This document shows, piece after piece, positions 15,001-26,400 of a stretch of DNA of 40,697 bases. This DNA comes from a virus. The stretch is taken from IMG/VR virus record IMGVR_UViG_3300030333_003144, positions 1 to 40,697 of that record; one strand, written 5' to 3'. Numbering within the stretch: the stretch's first letter is position 1; every line of letters begins with the position of its first letter. A program made the translations under genes and the position numbers. Below the pieces are notes generated by a model that saw only the letters and a program-made list of their open reading frames with translations, was not told where the DNA came from and made no database searches.

Positions 15001-15773
15001 TGGCTACGCTACACCGTTACAACGGTAGTGCGTGGGTGCAAATATCTAATGGGACCGCATTTAAGCATTACAATGGTAGTGCGTGGGTAAATCCTACTCA
15101 TGTTAAGTACTGGGACGGTGACTCGTGGGAAATAGCATGGTCAAAGTCAGATCCTTTAACACTTGCATTTGATTGCAACGTTTCGGAAGGGTGGAGAGAT
15201 AACAGTTGGAGAGGCAATGACGATATATATATTGGAGCATGGCAAAGCGGTGCGCCTTATGGAACGCTTGGCACTTTTTACGGAGATAACTTAAGTGTTT
15301 TAGAGTTCAGTGGCAATTCAACTACTGGTGGACATACAAGTACAACATTGGCAGAAGCTCTTGCTGTTAGACCTAATGTAACAAGTGCTACGTTGTATCT
15401 TTACAGAAGAACAGCAGGCTTTGGGACTATTCCCAGTATGACTAACACGTTAAAAGTTGGGCAAATGAACAAAGCTAATGGCACAACGCTTAATTACGAT
15501 GCAGCCGATTTTGTGCAAACAACTAACATGCAGACAATACCTGCTTCTGATTTAATTGGATGGGGAACAAACGATGCTGAAACGTTTACATTACCTTCGT
15601 CTGGTTTGACTGATTTTATTACTCACGTAAGCACTAAACAAATGTGGTTGTCTGAAAAATCAACTGGTTGGGTTGCTTACGGAGGAAGCGGAACCTATAA
15701 CAAACTTTACAGCATTATAGATGGCGCTGGAGACACGTATAATCCTGTATTAACTGTGACACTGGATTACTAA
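15000..15773 (+). CDS. Tail-associated or receptor-binding protein
   Basis: The 257-residue protein starts with two or three repeats of the pattern YNGSAWV/YWDGDSWE (residues about 6-45), often seen in phage tail-tip and fibre proteins. A beta-rich domain follows that ends in NPVLTVTLDY, resembling carbohydrate-binding-like or DNRLRE-type domains. It lies between two fibre genes. It may bind the cell surface. The exact family cannot be fixed without an alignment. Confidence 0.6.
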   Translation: MATLHRYNGSAWVQISNGTAFKHYNGSAWVNPTHVKYWDGDSWEIAWSKSDPLTLAFDCNVSEGWRDNSWRGNDDIYIGAWQSGAPYGTLGTFYGDNLSVLEFSGNSTTGGHTSTTLAEALAVRPNVTSATLYLYRRTAGFGTIPSMTNTLKVGQMNKANGTTLNYDAADFVQTTNMQTIPASDLIGWGTNDAETFTLPSSGLTDFITHVSTKQMWLSEKSTGWVAYGGSGTYNKLYSIIDGAGDTYNPVLTVTLDY

Positions 15774-16054
15774 TGGATACGCCACTAACCGAAGATAACG
15801 TTAAAAACTTCCGAATATCTTCAATGACACTCGGTTTTCTAATGACAGTTATTGTAATAGTGGCAACAATCGTATGGTCAGTGTCTAGCTATTCAAACAA
15901 GATAAACCGTGTAAGCGATAAGGTAGAGACATTAATAACTAATTCGGTTACTCAAGCCGAAGTTGAGTTATTGCAAATACGTATAGATAGTTTAAATGCA
16001 AAAGTCGTAGAATTGGATCAAGAACTCCAAGAACTTTGTGACGAAGAGGAGTAG
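15773..16054 (+). CDS. Membrane protein with one TM helix and coiled coil
   Basis: This 93-residue protein has a hydrophobic helix at about residues 17-39 (MTLGFLMTVIVIVATIVWSV). A heptad-like, charged coiled coil follows (KINRVSDKVETL, then LLQIRIDSLNAKVVELDQEL) with an acidic end. The layout is that of a spanin-like or holin-accessory protein, or of a membrane-active tail component. It is embedded in the fibre block, sharing one base with the preceding stop, and is far from the endolysin. No signal peptide cleavage site is apparent. Confidence 0.65.
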   Translation: MDTPLTEDNVKNFRISSMTLGFLMTVIVIVATIVWSVSSYSNKINRVSDKVETLITNSVTQAEVELLQIRIDSLNAKVVELDQELQELCDEEE

Positions 16055-16056
16055 CT

Positions 16057-18003
16057 ATGGCATATAAGCCTACTCGCAGATTTGTGACAGATGATGCTGT
16101 GGCAATTGACTATGAGTTACGGCAAATAGCTAAACAGATGCCCACTGGCTCTGGTAGCGGAACAATTACTAACGTTATCGCAGGTACAGCTATATCAGGT
16201 GGTGGAACCACTGGTGCTGTAACCGTCAATTTTGCACCATCTGAGCTAAGTTCGGTAACTGTAGCATCAGATGATAAAATTGTTATCGCAGACACAAGCG
16301 ATAGCGACAATCCTAAGACTGTAACTGCCGCTTCTATTGCTGGTTTAGCTCCGCAAGGGGATATTACTGAAGTTGTGGCTGGAACAGCATTAACAGGTGG
16401 AGGATCTTCAGGTAGTGTAACTCTTAACGTTGCAGATGTTGCAGTCGCACAACTTGCCGATGCTGCTGTACAAACAAGCTCAGAATCTTTTGCAGATAAT
16501 GACACTAGTTTGATGACCAGTGCGGCTATACAAGACAAAATACTTTCGTATGGGTATATAACAGGGGTTACAAACATAAGTGGTAACGCTGCTACTGCAA
16601 CTGCGTTACAAACTGCACGCACAATAGGTGGCGTGTCGTTTGATGGTACAGCCAATATAGACCTTGCAGGTGTAAATAGCACAGGCAATCAAGATACGTC
16701 AGGTAATGCGGCTACAGCCACAGCGTTAGAAACAGCCAGAACTATAGGTGGGGTGTCATTTAACGGCACAGCAAACATTGATTTAGCTGGGGTAAATACT
16801 GCAGGTAACCAGAATACGTCTGGGAATGCTGCAACAGCTACCGCATTGGCTACTGCTAGGGCTATTAACGGTGTCAATTTTGACGGAACAGGGGATATAA
16901 CTGTTACTGCGGCTGCAGGCACATTAACTGGAACAGAGCTTAAGTCCACTGTTGTCACATCGTCTTTGACTAGCGTTGGTACTCTTTCTTCTTTGACTGT
17001 TAGCGGTGCAATTACTCCTGCTACAGTAACTGCCTCAACAGTTACCGTAGCTGCAGATGATTTAGTATTAATTACGGATACTTCAGATAGCGCTAACGTC
17101 AAAAAAGTAACTGCTCAGTCAATAGCTGATTTGGGAGGTGGAGGAGGTGGTAGTCCTGCTGGCTCTGATACACAAGTGCAGTTTAACGACAGCGGTTCTT
17201 TTGGTGCTTCTTCTAATATGGTGTTTGACGGCACTAATTTAACTGTTGCTGGACAAATAACCGCTGACACTGGGGGACCAGATGGTGGCATCGTTATAGG
17301 TGAAGTTTTTAGCTCTGGTTATTCTGGAATTAAAACAGGAAACATGACTGGTAGCGAATATATGATGATTTCTGCTGGTGGCTCTACATATGTGTCTTCT
17401 GGAACTAGTGGGGATTTGTATTTGCGTGCTGGAGGTAACAGTAGCGGTCACCAAATACATTTAGATTACTCAAACGGAAACATTTATTTCTCTGCAGACG
17501 GCTCAGAAGAATTGTGGTTATGGAACACAGGATTAGCTCCTAGAACTAACGAGGGTTTGAAATTAGGCGCTCAAAACTATGCGTGGGATAAATTCTATTT
17601 AGGTCAAGCATCAACGTTTTCTTCAGGTGGTTATTACACACTCAGGTCAAGAGATTCTGACCGACAAGTAATGGAGTTGGTATCTAGTGAGCGTTTTAAG
17701 AAAGATATTGTTGATATGCCGCTTGAGGAAGCATATCAAGTGTTGGAAGCTAGACCTATTTTGTATCGTGGTATAGATGATGATGATTCAGTGCCTCTTG
17801 AAGCAGGTTTATCTGCTGAAAGTTTACATAACGCAGGTTATGAATACGCAGTTAAATACGATGAAGGTCATTGGGGAGAAACCCCAAGAAGTATATACTA
17901 TGAATACTTAACTGCGCCTATAATAAAGGTATTGCAAGATATGCAAGAAAGAATCACCTACTTGGAGGATAACCAATGTCAGTGCCAGAAGAACAACCAG
18001 TAG
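16057..18003 (+). CDS. Tail fibre/spike with C-terminal S74 chaperone domain
   Basis: This 648-residue protein begins with an attachment region (KPTRRFVTDDAVAIDYELRQ). Residues about 170-285 hold three copies of a block of roughly 35 residues containing SGNAATATAL, RTIGGVSFDGT and DLAGVN. The C-terminal region from about residue 540 fits an S74-type intramolecular chaperone: Ser543 and Lys548 lie in SSERFKKDI, as expected for the self-cleaving Ser-Lys dyad. The chaperone would trimerise the fibre and then be released. The last residues (ITYLEDN) fit a coiled coil. It is probably the main host-binding fibre. Confidence 0.8.
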   Translation: MAYKPTRRFVTDDAVAIDYELRQIAKQMPTGSGSGTITNVIAGTAISGGGTTGAVTVNFAPSELSSVTVASDDKIVIADTSDSDNPKTVTAASIAGLAPQGDITEVVAGTALTGGGSSGSVTLNVADVAVAQLADAAVQTSSESFADNDTSLMTSAAIQDKILSYGYITGVTNISGNAATATALQTARTIGGVSFDGTANIDLAGVNSTGNQDTSGNAATATALETARTIGGVSFNGTANIDLAGVNTAGNQNTSGNAATATALATARAINGVNFDGTGDITVTAAAGTLTGTELKSTVVTSSLTSVGTLSSLTVSGAITPATVTASTVTVAADDLVLITDTSDSANVKKVTAQSIADLGGGGGGSPAGSDTQVQFNDSGSFGASSNMVFDGTNLTVAGQITADTGGPDGGIVIGEVFSSGYSGIKTGNMTGSEYMMISAGGSTYVSSGTSGDLYLRAGGNSSGHQIHLDYSNGNIYFSADGSEELWLWNTGLAPRTNEGLKLGAQNYAWDKFYLGQASTFSSGGYYTLRSRDSDRQVMELVSSERFKKDIVDMPLEEAYQVLEARPILYRGIDDDDSVPLEAGLSAESLHNAGYEYAVKYDEGHWGETPRSIYYEYLTAPIIKVLQDMQERITYLEDNQCQCQKNNQ

Positions 18004-18143
18004 AAAATAGTATTTCTTTAGAAGATGTACTTAAAAACTTGACCCCTAGAGGGCAAGCAGAATGGGATTTAGCTATGAAAAAAGCTGAAATTGCAGCTAT
18101 TGAAAAAGCCCTAGATAGCGAAGAAGTGGGACAAAACGCCTAA
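17976..18143 (+). CDS. 55-residue acidic helical protein
   Basis: An ATG with a strong GGAGGATAACC ribosome binding site lies inside the last codons of the fibre gene, overlapping it by 28 bases. The 55-residue product (MSVPEEQPVENSISLEDVLK...) is acidic and helical. No family is recognised. The binding site and the tight fit before the next gene support translation. Confidence 0.65.
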   Translation: MSVPEEQPVENSISLEDVLKNLTPRGQAEWDLAMKKAEIAAIEKALDSEEVGQNA

Positions 18144-18151
18144 ATTATGAT

Positions 18152-18562
18152 ATGAGTTCCACGTATACAGGTTCAAATACCGCACAAAGAGTCACAACCC
18201 TAGGATATGGTCTAGATGATATAACTAGAGCTAGGCAGGGGCTGCAACGTACTAGTGCTTTAGAGCGATTTAACCTAAATAGACAGTTTAAAGATTTAGC
18301 GACTCAACAAAAAGGGCGCATGAATCAACGTGGAATGACAGACTCTGGTGTTGCTAAAAAAGCAAGCGAAAGGCTACAAGGCGATAAACAATTGGCTTCG
18401 TGGAATCTTGAATCTCAAGTCATGGAAGCGCAAGCTCAATTAGATCGCCAACAAGCGCTATTAGAAAATCAATTTGCTGGGGGGCAAATAGATGATTTGA
18501 TAGCTGATGCTATGCGCAGGTTTGGAGTGGCTCAAACGTTACAAGGGTTAGTTGGTGGATAA
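18152..18562 (+). CDS. Putative internal virion protein, small
   Basis: This 136-residue Gln/Arg-rich helical protein contains the segment QKGRMNQRGMTDSGVAKK, which recalls small structural proteins next to the internal virion proteins of podovirus-like phages. Most of the chain from about residue 25 to 115 is predicted helical. The stop shares one base with the next start (TAATG). It may help assemble the internal core or gate the tail. Function inferred mainly from position. Confidence 0.55.
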   Translation: MSSTYTGSNTAQRVTTLGYGLDDITRARQGLQRTSALERFNLNRQFKDLATQQKGRMNQRGMTDSGVAKKASERLQGDKQLASWNLESQVMEAQAQLDRQQALLENQFAGGQIDDLIADAMRRFGVAQTLQGLVGG

Positions 18563-20433
18563 TGACAATTTTAGGCAATGAGTTTGATAGAGCTTTAGTA
18601 GAAACGTATGACAATTTTTTTAGTCCGAACAATCCCCCTTCTCCTTCTGGCGTGCCTCAAGGTATAGGGGATTTTTTTACACCTACTGCATCTCAAACAA
18701 CTCCTGCTAGTGGGGGCGGAACTGCTAATAACGTAAATTTCAGTCCAGATCTTAGTAACTTTTTATCACAATATGCCCCTAATCAGGCAATTGGTACAAA
18801 CAACCAGCAAATAGGTGGAGCTGGTTCTGGAATGAGTAGCTTTGATAAAATTTACGATACTTTAGCTCAATCTACTAGAGATTTGTTTGGAGAAGTTAAA
18901 AGCACAGATTTTACGACACAGATCCAAGAACTTGCTGAACAAGGTCGTTTAGATATTGAAGCTCTTAGCAATGAGCAATTAGATTTCTTAGAAACTTCTT
19001 ATGACAGGAGAATGGGTCAGATCAATGAAATAGGCGCAGATCTTTTGTCTGAGATGAGAGTTATTGATACGGCAGGTGCAGAAGCTTTAGATCAAATATC
19101 TGCTGATGCTACTGATCGCACAAATGCAAGAAGGGACTTTGTTGCTACTGAGTTAAATAAATCTCGTCAAGCTTTGGGTGAGCAAGTAAGTTCTGAATTT
19201 GAAGAAATTGCTGCTTTAACTACGGGTTTGCAAGCAAATACTGCTGAGTCTAATAGAGCGTCTTTAGATAGGTTAAGAGCAGTTGCTCAGATGGCATCGC
19301 AAGAAAGACTTGCTATGCCAGCAAAATTAGTTGCTCAAGCCCAGTTAGCTGTTGGCGATGAAAAGTTTAGGTTAGAGAATCAAATTAAGCAAAGTACTTC
19401 TGATGCTTTGCGACAATTAAACGCTAATGAGCGCCAACAGGTTTTGGCAGAGGCTCAAAGATTAGCTGCAGAGGGCTACGCAATGGACATGGCTTTAGCT
19501 CAGTCTTTGCAACAAATTGAATCACAAAGAGCCAACATGTATATACAAGAAGAAAAGGCTCGGAGGGCACGTGCCGCTGCTGCGGCTGCAGCTCAAGCAA
19601 AAGCTGCTAAAGAACAAGAAAACAATGAAGCTGCGGCTGCATTGTTGGGAATTAGCGCAACTGAATATGCTTTGATGGATGAAAGTGTAAGGGCTAAGTT
19701 GTGGGATGACCTTTATTTAACTTCTGACGAAATAGCAGATATGGAAACGGATGAACAGACTGAATTAAATGATCGTTTATGGGGTCAAAGGTACGGAATT
19801 GATGACATAAACGTAGTAAACAGTTTATCAGCTAGCGAAAAAGCAACCATTGAACAAGAATGGGCAGCTACTTCAAATCCTCCTGATTTGAACTCAGTTG
19901 CAGGCGTTCAACTAATGTTCCCTGAGCTAAGTGCTACAGATTCGCAAGTAGCAATTGATTATGCTGCTAGGGAAGACGCAGTTCAACGTTTAGTTAATGC
20001 TGATCTAGTCGCAGGTAGATCTGCTGACGATCCTTCTGATGAGACTATAAAAGCGGAAAATGACTTAAATCAGTGGAAACTTGATACTGGTTTGGCAAAA
20101 GTGACAGGAACAACCCCAAGTGGAAAACCTATAGTGGAACAAACTCAGTTAGGTAGAGATGTTGGTACTGTTTATAGTGCTATTAATCAAGCGTCACCTT
20201 TGACAGCACCAATGTCGTATGGTGGCTTTGCTAGCATTGAAGGCGGTCCTACAACGTTTACTGATTATGGTGGGATTTTTAGTAACCCTGAAGCTGGAGT
20301 CCAGAATTGGGCGGCTGCTTATCGTAATCCAGTTTCTGTACCTACTGCATCACCGACTATGGATACTGCCCAAGGTCAAATAAGATACATACAGCAACTT
20401 TTGGAACAAATGTTAGCAGCAGGGCAGCAATAG
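18562..20433 (+). CDS. Putative internal virion / ejection protein, coiled coil
   Basis: The first roughly 95 residues of this 623-residue protein are rich in Pro, Ser, Gly and Asn and probably disordered. Residues about 95-360 form a very long helical region rich in Glu, Gln, Ala and Arg, ending in an Ala tract (starting near residue 334). The remainder is mixed and again Gln-rich at the end. No enzyme motif is seen. Long helical, Gln/Ala-rich proteins in this position of podovirus genomes are usually ejected with the DNA. The next gene, separated by 9 bases, is the giant protein. Confidence 0.55.
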   Translation: MTILGNEFDRALVETYDNFFSPNNPPSPSGVPQGIGDFFTPTASQTTPASGGGTANNVNFSPDLSNFLSQYAPNQAIGTNNQQIGGAGSGMSSFDKIYDTLAQSTRDLFGEVKSTDFTTQIQELAEQGRLDIEALSNEQLDFLETSYDRRMGQINEIGADLLSEMRVIDTAGAEALDQISADATDRTNARRDFVATELNKSRQALGEQVSSEFEEIAALTTGLQANTAESNRASLDRLRAVAQMASQERLAMPAKLVAQAQLAVGDEKFRLENQIKQSTSDALRQLNANERQQVLAEAQRLAAEGYAMDMALAQSLQQIESQRANMYIQEEKARRARAAAAAAAQAKAAKEQENNEAAAALLGISATEYALMDESVRAKLWDDLYLTSDEIADMETDEQTELNDRLWGQRYGIDDINVVNSLSASEKATIEQEWAATSNPPDLNSVAGVQLMFPELSATDSQVAIDYAAREDAVQRLVNADLVAGRSADDPSDETIKAENDLNQWKLDTGLAKVTGTTPSGKPIVEQTQLGRDVGTVYSAINQASPLTAPMSYGGFASIEGGPTTFTDYGGIFSNPEAGVQNWAAAYRNPVSVPTASPTMDTAQGQIRYIQQLLEQMLAAGQQ

Positions 20434-20442
20434 GAGAGCCTA

Positions 20443-23400
20443 ATGGCGATTCAATACAGCAGAGATCAACTGCTAGATATATTGGGCAATCCTTCAGTGG
20501 ACCCAGAAAAGAAAACAGCTCCTAGACTAAGTTTTCATGAGGCTATTAAAACTGGTGAAATTAAATTAGAACCTACACCTAATCAATTTCAACAATTTTT
20601 AGCTGAATCTAGAAAATACACTCCGCAACCAATTAATTTTAATACAAATAATTGGTCGCTTCACCCAGTAACTAGTGCAGGGTATTCAAGGACAGCTAAC
20701 GCTGATTGGAATTACGCCGACCAATTTATGCCTGAATCTGCTGGTTTTTGGTCTACTGTTGCAAGCAAATTGCCTTTTGGTCTAGATGCTCTTGCTAAAA
20801 CAATTGGTTATACCTTGTCCGTAACATCGCTATCGTCTAAATACCTGCTTGATCTTGGTCAGGGTATAGCTGGGGAACTTGGTTTAGGCGATCCTGACTG
20901 GGAAAACAACTCTCCTTTCCGTGGAGTTGATTGGTCTTGGAATCCTTTAGATTATGGATTCTGGGGGTTCAACAAAGAATCGGGAGATGTCATAACTGGT
21001 AAAGAGTTTTATACTTTTGGTAAAATACTTCAGCAAGAAAATTGGTTGCAAAATAAATGGAGTTTTCAACTTCAAGTCCAACCTCTAAATTACATAGGTA
21101 TTGGTCCTTCTTGGCATCAAACAATGTCTGCATCTGGTGGAATTGCTATGCCTTTTGATCTGGTCCTTGATCCAATTAACTGGACTGGTCCAGTGGGTTG
21201 GTCTTTGAATGTCCAGAAAAATTTAATTAAAGAGGGTAGCGAAGGAGTTCTTAAAAAGGCAGTTAAATTAGCTCTAGAAGATGCTATAGAAACTAGGCTT
21301 GAAACTGCTATTGCGGAAGGCGCACGAGTAGTCGCTGATCAATCTACTAGAGCGTATGTTCGTTCAATGGTTACTGACGACATGATAGAGGGTTTAACTC
21401 AGCGAGTAATGACTGCTGCTACTAACACGGAGCAAGCAGGACTTAAAGCTGGTAACAAAATGAACGAGGATGCAACTAGGGCTGTAATTAGAGAAGTTGT
21501 AGAAGATTTTGATATTAACGTTGAAATTGCAAGAACAGCAGTAGATGATGTTCTTGAAGAAACAGTTATTCACATGGCTGATGATAACTGGTACATGAAT
21601 CACCTTAACGCTAATTTAAGTAAAATAATTCAAGACGCTGGAGAAACTAAATACATTTTCCGAGAAACTGGGGAAATAACTGACGAAATGGTTGATATTG
21701 CCTCTATTTGGGCAACTGCTAATAACAGGGGTTGGCTTGGCGGTGTTACTGGTGAAATGCGTAATAAGCTGTTGGCGTGGGCATCTAAATATGGATTGAA
21801 TGACGAATTTTTGGACCCTGCAGAGTGGGTAGCACGAGGCGGAGTCCAAGTTGATGATGCGGGTAATCCTATTTTAACTGAAACAGGGGAAAGGATTCCT
21901 TTAAGAAGAGTTGAAGACCATTTGCCTATTCCTACCGATAGAAGTCAGTGGGGTGCACAATTTGGTTTCCGTGTTCCATTTACTGGGGAAATAGGTAGAC
22001 GGTCTGCTATTGTCCGAAACATAATGGACAACATGGGTCTTGACCAAAGACGGTATGGGTTTGCAATGTTTACTCTTGAAGCTGACAAAGTAGGCGGCTT
22101 CATGGACTCTTTCTTGCGTGCACCTATGTTTATCAGAAGAGGGTGGGGAAGGATTGGTGGCAGAACTTTATTTGGAAGAGCGCTTTACCAATTAGATGGT
22201 GGCTTGCCAGAAGCTAAAAAGATTATTAGGCAAGGCACTAACCCGTATTCAATGTACGCTGCGAAAAAAATGATTAAAGACTCTGTAGATTCAAGAAACG
22301 TTAGGAATGCCGTAAACAATTTGGGTGGCGGAGCAATGCGAACTTTCTTTAGGAATGTAAGAACAGTTGCTAGACATCCTGCTACAGGATCTATTGTTCA
22401 AGAATGGCTTCGGGCAATGGCAGCAAATACAGGAGATGCGTATTACAGAATAGATCCTCGTAACGCAAACGTTTTTGCAAGAGATGTAAAAAGTGCTTTG
22501 AGCAGAATGCTTGCTTTCAGTTTAGAGCAATCTGATCAGCAAGCCATGACTAGGCAAGCTATGGATAAGCTTGCAAAAGCCACTGGTAGGGATTTGCTTA
22601 CAGAAGCACAGAATTGGCTGTTTTACATGCGAGAATTAGCTCACCAGAAATCAGGCATAGAATTTATTCCTTACAGAAATGATTACTTCCCTCATCAGAT
22701 GTCTGATGAATGGAGAGCAATCATTGCACAAGAAATGGGCGCTAAACAAAGGTTTTATCACCCTAGTCGTGGTACTACGGGTCAAATAACTGGGCAACGC
22801 CAATATGTAACTAGGTCAGAATATTGGAAAGCTTTCTTAGATTGGCTGCAAGAATCAAACAAAACAGTTTACAAAAGAATGGCTAGTTTTAGTGATGAAG
22901 AGGGAATGGCGTGGGTAGATACTTCCGTAATTCCAAATCGTTACAAACTTCAAGATAAATCAATAGAAGAAATTGAATTACTTAAAGATAGGTTTGAGAG
23001 ACTTCCAGATACGCCTGTTCGCAAATTTATGGGTATTGCCTTAACAGACGAATTGCCTATTCCTAATCAAATTGGAAAAATACTTAGAGATCTTGGAATG
23101 AATGAAAACTTCTTTAGGGGGGATATAGAAGGTGTTTTTGCAAATTACCTGCAAGGCATATCAAACCTTGCTGGAGAAAATCATTTGCTTAGAGCGTTAA
23201 ACAATAGAGGGTTTTTAAGGTCAGGTCATGAGAAATGGATTACGGGAATTAGGTTGCCTGCTAAAAGGGTAATGGACTCAACCGCAAAAGTTTATAGGCT
23301 TTCTAAAAAACTTAATGCCCAAGAAGAGAACATTAGAAAACTTATTGCTAAAGCTGCTGAACTTCAAAATGCTGAACAAGAAATTCTCCTTAGACAAATT

Positions 23401-26400
23401 GCTTTGTTAAATGCTGAACGTGTAGCTTTGCAAAACGAATACGAGGAAGCATTGCGCATTGCTACTCTGTTAGATGATAACCAGTCTGCGTCAGAGCAAG
23501 CACTGGTTGAAGCATTAGAGCGCAAACAGCAAATAGAAGAACAAATGCAGGCAATAATTGCCAGAGAATTTGATTTTGAAAAGCGATTTAAGAAGTTTGT
23601 TGATGGGGACGCAGAGTTGGAGGATTTTGCAGAAGTTCAACAAATTTTGGATCAACACGATGAGCTTAAGAAACTTAACGATGAAATTGAAGCATTAATT
23701 AGGGGAGTCGGTGACACTGGTGCTGGTGGTATTTATGTGAGGATAATGGAAGGTCACAGAACAGCCGTCCAAGCAAAAGTTTTAATAGAACAAATGCTTG
23801 TTCATAACTTTGGAAGTATAGATCAAGCAAAGGCTGTAATAAGGGCTTATACCGCTGCAATAGCAAATGCTCAACAAAGAGCTAGAAGGCAAGCTGGTGC
23901 AGCTAGTGAAGTTGGTCAGCAATTAAACTTGTTTGAAACTGAAGCTATAAATGACATTTTTGGGCAACCTGTCCTTAACCAAATGCTTTTAGAAGAAGCA
24001 GAGTTAATGCAGAGGGAATTGCTTGCCGCTATTAAAGAAGGTAGGCAGCGTGGCGTTCTAGGGGAAGGCTTTGATGGTGGAAGCCTTGATCAAATTGCTT
24101 ATTACGATGCTGTCAAAACTATTGAAGAAGAAACAAACGAGTTAATTAAAAGAATTGGCTTTGGTGAACCTGCTTATCAGGTTTTCCCAGATAGTTCACC
24201 TGAACAGCTTGACATGATAGATGAGATGATGTTCTCTAATCCTACGGATCAAGAAACATGGGATTTCATAACTCAGTTAGCTAGGGAACAGGCACAAATT
24301 ACTCATAGTGACAAAAATGATTACATAAAATACTTTGATGAATTGTACGGCGATTATGAAGCGGGTGAACCCCATTCTGATTTTTTGATTATGAGGGGGT
24401 TGTTTCCTGCAACGCCTGAATCTCAATGGTTTAGTCAATACCCACACTTTAATCATTTATTGCAACGTGTAATTAATCGTGCAAAAACGGAATTAGCTCA
24501 AGTTAAAAAAGGTGAAGTTGGGGAACAACAATTACTTGATGAGCCTGTTGATACTGTAGGAAGGCAATTAGACGAAGCTTTAGAAGAAATGGGCTTAACC
24601 GCTCCTACAGCCGAAGAACAAATAGTTTATCCAAAACCTGCTGCGGGTGCAGAAAGAGTGGCAACTGTAAGCGATCCATATTTCTCTAACACTCCAGCTA
24701 CTAAAAGAGAAATGCTTGAACTTGAGTTAAGCAACGTTGAAAGGCGACTTAATCAGTTGGGTATGGATGTGCCTGAAAGAGTTGCGACAGAGGGGCGATT
24801 TGTTGATCCTCAAAATCAAGTACCTAGAAGGCGGTTGGAATTTACAGTCAGAATGCTTATAGATCTTTTAGAAAATGGTCGTGAAGTACAAGGACAAGTT
24901 ATTCCTCCTCATGTCCTTGTTGTGGGTGACGAAGAATACGCAATGAAAGCAGTTCGTGAAGTATTTGAAAACATGAAATTGGAGTTAGACAGACATGGTG
25001 TTGGTCGTTGGATGGATCTTAATTATTTTGATCCAGAAAGCAACAAGCATAATCATCCTTTGAGATTTTGGAGTGCTTTAGAGCAATTAGACAGAAGGAT
25101 AGCTTCTGATATAGATGATCTTGAAAAGTTAGCTAAACGAATTGGGTATAAAGAATACAATGAACGCAAAGGACCACTTTGGTTCTACGGTGTGCCTGAT
25201 CAAGACAGCATAGATAGCTGGAGAGCGATGATATATCATCATTTGACTAGCCCTAATGAAACTAGAATGGAATTGCTGTCTAACGATGGTTATGCGTGGG
25301 AATTAGCAGATGCTATGAGGCGTTTTTATCTGTTAATGGGTAAACCTCATTTGGCTTCCGTTAAAGACCCTTCAGAAATGCGAATAATGATTGAGGGTTA
25401 TGTGCATAACCTTGGGCGAAAAGCCGATGCACTTGAAGAGGAACTTTTAAAGAACCCTATGGAACAAGTACGTCAAGCTATTGCGTTTAGGAAGGGAACT
25501 GAATTAGTTAGTTTCCGTGACATAGCTGAACAAAGAAGACTTCAGCGTGCTTTGGAGCAAGCTGTCACAAATGGGGTAGATGCTCCGAAACCTAAATCAA
25601 GAGCGCCAATTAATTTAGATTCTATTAATCCGCAGGACAGAATTGATCCTGCAGAAATTGGTTTTGATGGATCAGTGCAACTTCAAACAGTGCAAGCGCC
25701 TGATCCAAATTCAAAAGTTTTTTCAGGGATATATAGGAATACTTTTGGTGAATATTATTTGATTAAGCCATTTAACAGGCACAAAAAGATAAATGGTTCA
25801 CGCAAACTGGCAAATAAAAGAAACAGGGCTGAACGTGATCAAGCTTATTTAGCTTCTCAAGTTTATGCTGCAATGGGTATTAGGGTTCCACTTGTTGAAA
25901 AGTTTTGGCATAACAAAACTTGGTATACAGCTACACGTCTTGATCCTACAACTCCGCTTTTACCATCAACTGCTATGGACGATGAACTTGCTGGAAAGTT
26001 GAGTTTAGGCTTTATAGCTGACGTTTTATTAGGCAATTGGAATGTTCTGGGTCGTAACGGATCTTATAAACTTGATATAGCTAGAACTGCTAAATCTCCT
26101 GTTGTTGGCGCTAATTACGATGACGATGTTATACGTTATGGTTTTGACGATGTATTTGATTACGTAGAAGGCGAACCTAAACGTTTAGATGAAGAAAGAG
26201 TTTACAAGGTCTTAGATTACAACGAAGACGGGGAAGTTGTCGTAGTTGATAAAACACCCGAAGAGGTGTTTGTCACGCAAACAGAGGAAATACGTATTCC
26301 GATAGAATCGGATCCTGTTGAAATTATTGATGAAGATGCTGGCACAAAGAGCGTTGTTGATGATACAAAGCCTAAGGAAAGCGTCCCTAAAGAATTTATT

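Noticed and set aside
16110-17102. Two long antisense frames (192 and 137 residues) opposite the fibre gene
   Set aside because: They mirror the Ala/Thr/Gly-rich repeats of the fibre gene, lack ribosome binding sites and have low-complexity Val/Ala/Pro products.
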